Source: Candidatus Nitrosocaldaceae archaeon
GTDB taxonomy: Archaea; Thermoproteota; Nitrososphaeria; Nitrososphaerales; Nitrosocaldaceae
Direction: 5' to 3'
Length of the DNA stretch: 64,000 nucleotides
NCBI GenBank assembly: GCA_026002835.1
Contig: BPGC01000004.1
Location: forward strand, 105,327-169,326
The translations under genes were made by a program, and so were the position numbers. This document shows positions 1 through 8,399 of this stretch, piece after piece. The notes below the pieces were generated by a model that was not told where the DNA came from, searched no databases, and worked only from the letters and a program-made list of their open reading frames with translations. Each line of letters begins with the position of its first letter. Positions within the stretch are counted from its first letter, which is position 1.

Positions 1-1
1 T

Positions 2-635
2 ATTATCAAAGAAGCTCATCACAGCATAAGTATTAGAAGAGATCAAGCCAAGCAATTTCTTATGTATATGTTAGAAAAGGGTAAGAATCTAGAACCTATA
101 AAATTAGAAAAGGATAGTTGGATGAAGGTAAAGAAATATGAATTATATGCTGAAAAGATAGAAAAATCCTTAACATTAAAGCAAAAACTACAAATTGCAC
201 AAGAGATGAACTTAGATTTAGATGATCCTAATGTAGAAGAGATAATTAAGAAAGTAGCAACATTAAAGTTATTAGCAATGCCTTACAAACAAGAAAGAAT
301 CTACACATTTCAGGGATGACTTTAAAGTAAAATTAAGTGAATCTAACCCTCAGAGAGCAAAATTTGTAGACTTTTGGAATGATTTGAATGAATATAACCT
401 TTTTATTTTAAATTTTGAAAAGGATTTTAGTAAAATTAAAGACAAAATAAAGAAAGGAGTAAGATTGAATTATAATACATATAGAAAATTCAAAATAATT
501 GATAAAAAATATCAATATAATGCAAGTTTAATAACAAGAAAGGGAATTCATATTAATAATGTTGAAGATATAATAGTAGAAGTTAAACCAATAGCACTAG
601 AACTTATTGAAGTAGCTCCAAATATCAAAACTTAA
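2..635 (+). pseudogene. unknown protein gene, 5' end outside window, frameshifted
   Basis: The reading frame is already open at base 2, so the gene starts before the window. It runs to a stop at 317-319. A second frame is open from base 276 and continues the protein to a stop at 633-635; the join falls near 276-316, where one part ends in IYTF and the other begins with RDDF. The product is lysine- and isoleucine-rich and probably helical. I do not recognise the family. The break is either a real mutation or a sequencing error. The integrase remnant just downstream suggests accessory DNA. Confidence 0.55.
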
Positions 636-686
636 AAAATTTTAGATTATTAAAAATTTAGCTTAAGCTAAATTTGTTAGCTTAGG

Positions 687-732
687 TTATCACACTTTTG
701 CTTATTATATATTAATGGTAAAAGTGTGATAA
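687..732. repeat. 13-bp perfect inverted repeat
   Basis: TTATCACACTTTT at 687-699 is mirrored exactly by AAAAGTGTGATAA at 720-732 with a 20-nt loop. It lies between the unknown gene and the integrase remnant. It could be a transcript-end hairpin, a protein-binding site or a trace of a mobile-element end. Confidence 0.6.
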
Positions 733-810
733 AACCAGCACCCTTGCATTAACTCCTTCAAACTGTGATAGAGTATCTTGCTGATAATATTAAATCCTTA
801 TTTGTATAAG

Positions 811-859
811 TCAATATTCTTTGAGTATTGATCTAAGTCAATACCTATGTAGGTATTGA
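811..859. repeat. two adjacent small palindromes, same family as 1427-1447
   Basis: The first palindrome (811-831) has 9-bp arms with one mismatch around TTT. The second (838-859) has perfect 10-bp arms TCAATACCTA/TAGGTATTGA around TG. They share the spacer GATCTAAG and abut the stop codon of the integrase remnant. A third member of the family sits inside the integrase at 1427-1447. Confidence 0.65.
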
Positions 860-860
860 T

Positions 861-1668
861 CTAACTCATTATTCTTTCTATTATCTTATCCCAATAATTT
901 CTATATTTATCATAGAATTCATCTAACATTGGTATAAAGTAATTTGCCATATCTATAGTATTAAGCATTCTACCTTGAATGTATTTGGCTATTATAGGAT
1001 TAACATACATTGAAGTTAAAGTGAAGTTAACTTTTCTTAAATATCTTAATGGAAATTTTAGTTTATCTTCATTATAATGATAATAATAGAACCATGTGGT
1101 CTTGCCAACTTTAATCTTATCAACCAGATCATGAATTATACAGAATGTCTCATATGCTCTCTTATGTCCTTTACTCCAGTTTAAACTAATAATTTTACCA
1201 TCACAAACTTCATTATGATGCTTAATGCTATAATGAGCTTCTCTTACCCTTAATCCAGTGGTTAATAAATATAATAAGAAATATCTCTTCTCTATATCAT
1301 ACTTATTAATTGATTTAATAATATAATCTAAACTATACTTCTTTACTTTACTCTTTGGCACTTTCCATAATCCATGTTCTCTTACCCATTCTCTAAACTC
1401 TTTTTGTTTGTGTGGTATGATCTAAGTCAATACTCTTTGAGTATTGATCTATATAATCTTGGTATTCATAATACTTGCTAAGTGCTTTAATGATCTCTAA
1501 CCTCTTATAACCAAAAGGCATGTTAAGAAGTTCATCCCATCTATTCCCTCTAATAATGTAAAAATACTTGTTAACATAAAGAATTATATCATGTTGCTTT
1601 TCCTTTGATAAGTCTTTCATTTTCAAAAACTTTTTAAATGAAGGTTTACAATTATAAGGGGAGGACAA
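861..1668 (-). pseudogene. archaeal tyrosine recombinase (integrase), frameshifted
   Basis: The N-terminal part (1393-1668) has the core-binding look of archaeal integrases, with RWDELLNMPFGY. The C-terminal part (861-1361) has the catalytic arginine motif TTGLRVREA, a later YLRK and a terminal ANYF that could carry the nucleophilic tyrosine. The two halves are in different frames. The linking residues (KEFREWVREHG) are readable between them, next to a palindrome at 1427-1447. The 5' end overlaps a GC-rich hairpin and only a TTG start is available. It is most like the SSV/pNOB8-type archaeal integrases and is probably inactive unless the frameshift is an assembly error. Confidence 0.7.
1427..1447. 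repeat. perfect palindrome inside integrase remnant
   Basis: TCAATACTC, loop TTT, GAGTATTGA: 9-bp perfect arms, flanked by TGATCTAAG, as between the palindromes at 811-859. It sits at the point where the integrase reading frame breaks. Confidence 0.65.
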
Positions 1669-1680
1669 AGGCTCCTCCCC
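1658..1680. repeat. GC-rich hairpin over the integrase 5' end
   Basis: GGGGAGGA (1658-1665) pairs with TCCTCCCC (1673-1680). It begins a GC-rich patch reaching about 1715 that contrasts sharply with the AT-rich surroundings. It overlaps the TTG start proposed for the integrase. Confidence 0.55.
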
Positions 1681-1831
1681 ATGGGCATGGGCTTGGTCTG
1701 GTGTGGCTGGGCGTACTTGTAAGTATATTTGTAATCGATAAATAAAAAGTTTGTGTAGAATTTGTCTATATTATTACTCAACTTTTTTTAGCTAACTTTA
1801 TATACTATAAAAACATTACTACACTATCTTA

Positions 1832-3133
1832 ATGATAGTAAAAGCATTAACTATAGCTGGCTCAGATCCTTCATCTGGTGCTGGAATCCAATCAGATCTT
1901 CTAGTCTTTGCATCTCTCAGAGTTTATGGATTAAGCGTTATAACATCAATAACTGCTCAAAATACTCAAAAGATCTTATCTATAAAACCTTTAGATAAAG
2001 ATATTGTTAGAGAACAGTTAGATGCTGTTTTTGAGGATTTTGGGATAAATGCTATAAAGATTGGTATGGTATACGATGGAGAAATTATCGATTTATTATA
2101 TAATTATCTTAGAGATGTTAAAAAGCCAATAATAATAGATCCAGTTATAAGATCAACTACTAATACTCAATTGCTCAAGGATGATGCTTATGATGCTTAT
2201 AAAAGGCTTTTAGAGTTAGCATATGTAATAACTCCTAATATACCAGAGGCTGAGATATTAGCAGATATGAAGATAGATACCATTGATGATATGCGAAAAG
2301 CATGTAAAAGATTTGCTAATAATGTTATAATAACAGGTGGACATCTTAGAGATAAAGCCATTGATATATTATATACAAATAACAAATTTTATGAATTCGT
2401 TAATGAGAAGATCGATAAGGAATTTCATGGAACTGGTTCTATATTCTCAGCAGCATTAACAGCAGAGATAGCTAAAGGATTTGATCTGATAAACGCATGT
2501 AGTATAGCAAATAGATATACAAGACATGCTATAGAGAATTCATATGCAATTGGTAAAGGATTGTTTATTCCTTCATTACTAGATTATGTAGATGATAATA
2601 TGCTAGAACTGCAAAGAGCTATAGATATTATAGAGACTATGCCAAATTTTCATCTATTGATACCAGAAACTCAAACCAATTTTGCATATATGAAAGACAA
2701 CTCTATCTTTGCAGTAAAAGGAAGGATAGTAAAGTTTGGAAGATATGCTAAAGCTGGTTCTATAGCAAAAGATGCATCTAAGCATGTAGCAGATGCATTA
2801 CTTACAGCTAGCAAGTATTCTAACTTTAGATCGGCTATTAACATAAGGTATGATGAAGAGATAATAAAGATAGCTAAAGAATTGGGTATGAAGATACAAT
2901 CATATGATAGAAGTAAAGAACCTAAAGAGTTTAAAGATAAAGAAGGTATGAGCATAAAATGGGGCATTGAACAAGCCTTTGCCAATGATAAGCCAGATAT
3001 GGTATACCATAAAGGAGATCTTGGCAAAGAACCTATGATAATAATATTTGGCAAAGAACCTATGGATGTAATTAATAAAATTGAGAAGATATTATCTACT
3101 CTGCAGATAGATCCCAATAATTTGCTTCCTTAA
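1832..3133 (+). CDS. thiDN: ThiD-ThiN fusion: HMP(-P) kinase / thiamine phosphate synthase
   Basis: Residues 1-260 are a ThiD kinase, with the opening LTIAGSDPSSGAGIQSDL that binds hydroxymethylpyrimidine and the GTGSIFSAAL anion-hole region. It phosphorylates HMP and HMP-P. Residues 265-433 are a ThiN domain, which in archaea replaces ThiE and couples HMP-PP to the thiazole phosphate. The 433-aa length fits known archaeal ThiDN proteins. I see no TPP riboswitch signature upstream. The last 38 bases overlap the convergent rhodanese gene. Confidence 0.93.
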   Translation: MIVKALTIAGSDPSSGAGIQSDLLVFASLRVYGLSVITSITAQNTQKILSIKPLDKDIVREQLDAVFEDFGINAIKIGMVYDGEIIDLLYNYLRDVKKPIIIDPVIRSTTNTQLLKDDAYDAYKRLLELAYVITPNIPEAEILADMKIDTIDDMRKACKRFANNVIITGGHLRDKAIDILYTNNKFYEFVNEKIDKEFHGTGSIFSAALTAEIAKGFDLINACSIANRYTRHAIENSYAIGKGLFIPSLLDYVDDNMLELQRAIDIIETMPNFHLLIPETQTNFAYMKDNSIFAVKGRIVKFGRYAKAGSIAKDASKHVADALLTASKYSNFRSAINIRYDEEIIKIAKELGMKIQSYDRSKEPKEFKDKEGMSIKWGIEQAFANDKPDMVYHKGDLGKEPMIIIFGKEPMDVINKIEKILSTLQIDPNNLLP

Positions 3134-3896
3134 AACCTTCAGTTGGTAGTTGTAATGCCTTCCACTCTTTTAGACTTTTAGCATATAATTTTACATTATC
3201 ATAACCAGCATACTTTAATGCATAATATGCTAAACCTGATAACGTTCCTACACTTCCACAATAAGTTATTATCTCTTTATCTTCTTTAATCTTCCTATTC
3301 TCTAGCATCCTTCTAAGCTCTTCTGGTGGTTTTAAGATACTATTCTCATCTCCAAATGCTCGCCATGGTATATTAGTTGCTCTAGGGATATGTGTATCTA
3401 GATAATTCAATCGTTCCCTACTATCAAGCAGTATTTTATTATTACTCTCCTTTAATACAGATTGCACATAATCATAAGTTGCTAGTATATCCTTATTTAT
3501 CTTAATAGTAAACTTTTTTGCTGGTTTTGGTTTCCTAACCCTCTTCTCTACTTTATAACCTAACTCTTTCCATTTGCTGAATGTAACTGATAATAATGAT
3601 ACCTTCTCATGTCCTAGATACTCTAGAGTCCATGCTACTCTAGCAGCTAATGCTCCAAATATATCATCGTATACAACTACATGTGTATCATCGCCTACTC
3701 CAACTTTCCTAAATATCTCTGCTAACTCATTAGCATCTTTAGCAGAAAGAATCTTTGCTAATGGTAAAGAAATAGCGTTTGGTATATGTCCTTCCTTATA
3801 ATCTTCTTCTCTTCTAGCATCTATTATTAGCATATTCTTCTTCCTTAACAATTGAGATGGAGTAATAAGTATGGGAGCCTTTCTCTTCAAAGTCAT
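3096..3896 (-). CDS. two-domain rhodanese-type sulfurtransferase
   Basis: Two tandem rhodanese domains. The first (about residues 10-120) has IDARREEDYKEGHIPNA but lacks the catalytic cysteine loop. The second (about 140-260) has LLDSRERLNY and the active loop TYCGSVGT with its persulfide-forming cysteine. The family transfers sulfane sulfur from thiosulfate or mercaptopyruvate. I chose the ATG at 3896 because it gives a 4-base ATGA overlap with the upstream nitrite/sulfite reductase; an in-frame ATG at 3908 is also possible. The tight coupling suggests a joint role in sulfur assimilation, which is inference. Confidence 0.88.
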   Translation of the reverse strand: MTLKRKAPILITPSQLLRKKNMLIIDARREEDYKEGHIPNAISLPLAKILSAKDANELAEIFRKVGVGDDTHVVVYDDIFGALAARVAWTLEYLGHEKVSLLSVTFSKWKELGYKVEKRVRKPKPAKKFTIKINKDILATYDYVQSVLKESNNKILLDSRERLNYLDTHIPRATNIPWRAFGDENSILKPPEELRRMLENRKIKEDKEIITYCGSVGTLSGLAYYALKYAGYDNVKLYAKSLKEWKALQLPTEGFKEANYWDLSAE

Positions 3897-5683
3897 CAAG
3901 CAGCACATTCACCTCTAGCTGTCCTTGCTATGAATTTAGAATCATTACCATAATCCATGTATAGATCTGGATCTTCTTCTGGACTAGGTAATCTAGATAC
4001 CTCATCGATAACCTTTTTAAGATCATTTGTATTCTTTATGTTTGTACCATTACCTTCTAGAACTCTATCAATCCATTCAACGAACTTTTCTCCATCATTC
4101 TTCTCTTCTTTATAAACCTCAATCAATTTTAAGATGGCATCAATAACACGTTTTGCTGGGACTCTAGTTAGAGTCTTTCCTAATCTAGCATCTTCTCCTA
4201 CTCTTCCTCCTATAAGCATATTGTATGTTGGAGTTAAGCTATTGTTTACTCTAGATGCTCCTCCATAGAATCCTATAGTGCCTATCATATGCTGACCACA
4301 GGAGTTAGGACAACCACTAATATGTATAGTAGCACCTTCTAAATCTTTATCTTTATCTAACTCTGCTTCTAGTAATCTTCTCTGAACCTCTTTGCCTAAT
4401 CTATGAGAATTTGTTATTGCTAGATTGCAAGATGTAGTTCCAGTGCACGCAACTGCTGATGTTATAGTTAAAGCTCCTGGCTTTGCTAACCCTGCTTCTA
4501 ATAATCTCTTGTATACTTTAACTAGATCCGAATTTAATACCCATCTTAATGCAAAACCCTGCTTAGGAGTTGCTATTATTGCATTCTCAGCAGAAAACTC
4601 TTCTGTAATAGATGCTAATGCTCTTAATTGTGTAGCTGTTATATCACCCATCTGTAATGGTATCAATACTATTGAGTATCCTTTCTGTTTCTGCTCCATT
4701 ACATTACTAGCAAACCAGCGTTCAAATCCTTCTGGAGGATTATAAGGTTTGATATTTGTTATCGATGCTTTCTCTGGCTTTGGATATTCTTTTATATCCA
4801 ATTTTACATATACAGATTTTGTAGCATTTACTATGCTTCGCTCCTTCAAAACCATCTCTTTGAATTTGTCAAAGCCTAGATCATGTACAAGATAACGCAT
4901 CCTATTCCTATGCATATGGACTCTATCACCATGTCTATCGAATAATCTTATCACAGCCATTGCAGTTGGTAACAACTGATCTTCGCTAGTAAACTCTTCT
5001 AGTAAATGGCCTATATATGAGGCTGGACCTAAGCCTCCTCCTAGGTATATTCTGAAACCTCTTACCATTTTACCATTCTCTTCCTTTACAACTGGAACTA
5101 AACCGACATCTGCTATTCTTGCTAGATTATGCTCTTCACAACAAGCAAAGTTGAACTTGAACTTTCTAGGCAGATTCTGACACATAGGATTTCTTAAGAA
5201 GAATCTTGTTACGGCTTTTGCATAAGGAGTTACATCAAATGGTTCATTCTTGCACACACCAGCAAATGGAGATGCTACTACATTCCTAACTGTATTACCA
5301 CATGCTTCTCTAGTCGTTAATCCAACTTCAACTAGACCTCTCTCTACCTCTGGCACATCATCTAGATATATCCAATGCATCTGTATATTCTGTCTAGTAG
5401 TTATATGCACACTTCCAATAGAGAATGCTTCTGATAGATTTGCAACCTTCCTTAATTGATCAGGGAATAATATACCAGCTGGTATCTTTATCCTCATCAT
5501 GGTATAATCTTGATTTAATCTAGCACCATATGCACCATATTGTAATCTAAACCTTCTAAATTCATCCTCGCTAATCTTTCCAGCTCTGTAAAGTTTGATC
5601 ATATCTTCGATAGTTCTAACTTCTTCCTCTAAACCCCATGATTCTCTATCTTGTTTAATGTATTCTCTAAATCTCTGTTTCAT
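3896..5683 (-). CDS. nirA: ferredoxin-type assimilatory nitrite/sulfite reductase
   Basis: 595 aa with the two-fold repeated ferrodoxin-like and siroheme domains of the NirA/Sir family. The [4Fe-4S]-siroheme ligands are visible as ACTGTTSC followed by SGCPNSCGQH (C-x5-C and C-x3-C). Upstream RQNIQMHW supplies siroheme-contacting basic residues. The enzyme performs a six-electron reduction of nitrite to ammonium or sulfite to sulfide; the sequence alone does not separate the two. An ammonia oxidiser has little need to make ammonium, and the overlapping rhodanese favours sulfite, but this is inference. Confidence 0.87.
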   Translation of the reverse strand: MKQRFREYIKQDRESWGLEEEVRTIEDMIKLYRAGKISEDEFRRFRLQYGAYGARLNQDYTMMRIKIPAGILFPDQLRKVANLSEAFSIGSVHITTRQNIQMHWIYLDDVPEVERGLVEVGLTTREACGNTVRNVVASPFAGVCKNEPFDVTPYAKAVTRFFLRNPMCQNLPRKFKFNFACCEEHNLARIADVGLVPVVKEENGKMVRGFRIYLGGGLGPASYIGHLLEEFTSEDQLLPTAMAVIRLFDRHGDRVHMHRNRMRYLVHDLGFDKFKEMVLKERSIVNATKSVYVKLDIKEYPKPEKASITNIKPYNPPEGFERWFASNVMEQKQKGYSIVLIPLQMGDITATQLRALASITEEFSAENAIIATPKQGFALRWVLNSDLVKVYKRLLEAGLAKPGALTITSAVACTGTTSCNLAITNSHRLGKEVQRRLLEAELDKDKDLEGATIHISGCPNSCGQHMIGTIGFYGGASRVNNSLTPTYNMLIGGRVGEDARLGKTLTRVPAKRVIDAILKLIEVYKEEKNDGEKFVEWIDRVLEGNGTNIKNTNDLKKVIDEVSRLPSPEEDPDLYMDYGNDSKFIARTARGECAA

Positions 5684-5847
5684 ATAATGGTAAGAAGCAT
5701 CTAACGCTATTTAAAACCTTCCTACATCATTTATATCGTTATGATTTTCTTATTCTGTCCTATTATCTAGTAATATATGCAACTGGGGTATGTAAAGGCA
5801 TGTTTGTAAACACAAATTATTTTAATAACCTATTTGTAAATTATTGT

Positions 5848-6093
5848 ATGGCAGAGAACGAGGGCATGGAGAGTACTGAAAGTGGCACTGAAGTTGTTAA
5901 GAAGAGTAGAGCGAAGACAAAATCTAAATCTACAACATCTGAACCTTCTGTAAAAACTCTAGTTAAACAACTAGATAAGCAAGCTAAACAGATTGAAAAG
6001 TTACAAGCATCATTAAACGAATTAAAGAAGAAAGTCTCTGGAGTAGAGAGAGAGGTTAAGAAGGCTACTAAATCTACTTCTAAAAAGAAGTAG
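5848..6093 (+). CDS. small lysine-rich coiled-coil protein
   Basis: 81 aa from the ATG at 5848; an in-frame ATG at 5800 would add a 16-residue unlike extension. An acidic N-terminus and a Lys/Ser/Thr-rich linker precede a heptad-patterned coiled coil (LVKQLDKQAKQIEKLQASL). The tail is basic, KKATKSTSKKK. Such composition suits a nucleoid or RNA-associated protein, but I do not recognise the function. It ends just before the convergent adenine deaminase. Confidence 0.7.
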   Translation: MAENEGMESTESGTEVVKKSRAKTKSKSTTSEPSVKTLVKQLDKQAKQIEKLQASLNELKKKVSGVEREVKKATKSTSKKK

Positions 6094-6101
6094 GATTATT
6101 C

Positions 6102-7826
6102 CTACTTTTTTTGTAATTGTATAATCTTATGTTGATCAACATTGATCAAGCCTTTATCTGTAATCCTTAAATGAGGAATCACTGGCAATGCTAAGAATGT
6201 TAATGCTATTAATGGAGAACTATGTTTACAGTTTAACTCTTCTTTAATTATATCCAACATATAAGATAATTCTTTAGCAATTGTATCAGCATCTTTCTCG
6301 CTAATCAATCCTGCTATAGGTAATTCTAGTTTTGCTAATATCTTATTATTCTTTGTAACGGCAAAACCACCTTGCATATCTATTACTGTATTTATTGCTA
6401 ATACAAGATCTTCATCTCTAACACCTACACCAATAATATTATGTGAATCATGTGATATAGAAGATGCTATAGCTCCAGATTCTAAACCAAATCCTTTAAC
6501 AAAACCTACTGCTATATTACCAGATGCTTTATGCCTCTCAATAACAACTACTTTTTCTAATCCTTGCATATCATTTATCTCTTGAATTAAATGATTTGTT
6601 ATTAAACTATCAGTAACCTCTATCACATTAATAAAAGCATATTTATCTATATCTAATTTCAGATCATCCTTCCTTATCTTTCTTTTAACATTAACCGTAT
6701 TTTTAACATGATCTGGATATATGAATTTTTGATCAAATAATACTTTATCATCTTTTACTAATAACCTTCCATTGATAAATACCATACTAGGTTTGAACTC
6801 TTTTAGATCATCTAAGACTATCATATCAGCTAGTCTAGCTGGTGCTACTGAACCGAGATGCAATGACAATCCAAACCTTTCCGCAATATTTAGTGTAGCC
6901 ATCTGTATTGCTTCTAACGGTTCTATACCTTCTTCTATAACTCTTCTTATATTATAATTGATGTGTCCTCTTTTGATTATATCTGTAGGTAATAAATCAT
7001 CACTTGCCAATAACAATCTTCTTTTATCATTCAATGTTATCTTGCTGATCAACTCTGTATTTCTGCTTAACGATCCTTCTCTAATCATCACATACATTCC
7101 TAATCTAAGCTTATTAAGTAGATCTTGTGGATGATCGTTCTCATGGCATGAAGTTATTCCCGCTGATACATATGAACATAAATCTTGTAAATTCAGCATA
7201 GGAGCATGTCCATCTATTATGGCATTATGCTTTAATGCTACTACAATCTTATTTATAATATTATTATCGCATGATAATAAACCATTATAATCCATAACCT
7301 CTCCTATTATGTTAGAATATTCTAACAATTCTTTGATCTGTTCAACATCAATTCTTGATCCAGTTGTACTTAATTCTTTCTCTATTGGAATTGATGAAGG
7401 GATCTCTAAGAATATTCTTATAGGAGAGATCTTTGCCTCTTCAAAGAATAATTTGAAACCTTCCATGCCTAATACGTTTGCTATTTCATGAGGATCTGCA
7501 AATACTGCAGTAGTTCCATATCTTATTACAGCTTTTGAATAGTTGAGCGGTGTTAATAGGCTACTCTCTATATGGCAATGAGAATCCATGAATCCTGGTG
7601 ATATGAATTTATGATCAAGATCAATTATATTATCTGCATTTACATCAATATAATCTCCTACATATGCTATCCTCCCTTTTCTAACTAATATGCATGTATT
7701 ATCTAACACCTCTAATGTATGAACATTTATCAACCTAGCATTCTTTATCATTAAATCTGCTCTAGTTCTTCCTTTAGCAGTATCAATGAGTTCTTTTATA
7801 ACATCTTCTAATCTATTGAATTGCAT
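6102..7826 (-). CDS. ade: adenine deaminase
   Basis: 574-aa amidohydrolase-superfamily protein of Ade length. Metal-binding motif MDSHCHIESS follows SPGF, and ADPHEI, DGHAP and HENDHPQD supply further ligands. The C-terminal domain (about 400-574) has the SHDSHN motif typical of Ade. It converts adenine to hypoxanthine and ammonia. The gene is one base downstream of a phosphoribosyltransferase, making a purine-salvage operon. Confidence 0.92.
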   Translation of the reverse strand: MQFNRLEDVIKELIDTAKGRTRADLMIKNARLINVHTLEVLDNTCILVRKGRIAYVGDYIDVNADNIIDLDHKFISPGFMDSHCHIESSLLTPLNYSKAVIRYGTTAVFADPHEIANVLGMEGFKLFFEEAKISPIRIFLEIPSSIPIEKELSTTGSRIDVEQIKELLEYSNIIGEVMDYNGLLSCDNNIINKIVVALKHNAIIDGHAPMLNLQDLCSYVSAGITSCHENDHPQDLLNKLRLGMYVMIREGSLSRNTELISKITLNDKRRLLLASDDLLPTDIIKRGHINYNIRRVIEEGIEPLEAIQMATLNIAERFGLSLHLGSVAPARLADMIVLDDLKEFKPSMVFINGRLLVKDDKVLFDQKFIYPDHVKNTVNVKRKIRKDDLKLDIDKYAFINVIEVTDSLITNHLIQEINDMQGLEKVVVIERHKASGNIAVGFVKGFGLESGAIASSISHDSHNIIGVGVRDEDLVLAINTVIDMQGGFAVTKNNKILAKLELPIAGLISEKDADTIAKELSYMLDIIKEELNCKHSSPLIALTFLALPVIPHLRITDKGLINVDQHKIIQLQKK

Positions 7827-7827
7827 A

Positions 7828-8370
7828 CTATCCCTCTATAATCTTCAACAATCTTTTCACCAAATTATAATCAAGTTCTAGTTTATAAGGATCTTCTCCC
7901 TTCTTTAATACCGATCTTAACGTTTCACACCTCTCCCATGGAAATACTATCCATTCATCAGTAACTTCTGAATAATAATCTGGTTTAAAGACACTTTTCG
8001 GTTTCTTATAAAGCGTTAAAGTCTTGATATTATCAGCCTTATCTTTTAATATATCTATAAGTGCTAGCATAGTATTACCAGTATCTGTTATATCATCAAC
8101 TATAAGCACATTTTTACCTTTCAACTTCTCTATTGCTGTGTTTATATTTATTATAGGTTTATCTAATCTTTTATTGATATCTATATAATATTGTGCTGTT
8201 ATTATAAAGATATCATGTATATCGAAGATATCTGCGAATATTCTAGCAGGTATCAAACCGCCTCTTGATACTCCAATTATAGTATCTATATTGTAATCAT
8301 CATCAATTATATCTTCTGCTAACTTTATACATATATCATATACATCATCCCATGATAATGTTACTAGCAT
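7828..8370 (-). CDS. purine-type phosphoribosyltransferase
   Basis: 180 aa type I PRTase. GVSRGGLIPARIFAD matches the substrate and PPi loop region and VLIVDDITDTGNTM is the PRPP-binding motif. It resembles archaeal xanthine/guanine/hypoxanthine PRTases. The adjacent adenine deaminase produces hypoxanthine, so a hypoxanthine or guanine substrate is likely. The exact base is not determined by sequence. Confidence 0.85.
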   Translation of the reverse strand: MLVTLSWDDVYDICIKLAEDIIDDDYNIDTIIGVSRGGLIPARIFADIFDIHDIFIITAQYYIDINKRLDKPIININTAIEKLKGKNVLIVDDITDTGNTMLALIDILKDKADNIKTLTLYKKPKSVFKPDYYSEVTDEWIVFPWERCETLRSVLKKGEDPYKLELDYNLVKRLLKIIEG

Positions 8371-8399
8371 AAATTATCTTCTTATATCAGAAATAAAAA

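Noticed and set aside
1720..1831. TPP riboswitch upstream of thiDN
   Set aside because: The conserved CTGAGA and ACCTGATC-type motifs are absent.
2197..2385. Opposite-strand frames within thiDN, polB and other long genes
   Set aside because: They mirror the codon pattern of the well-supported gene and show no independent motifs.
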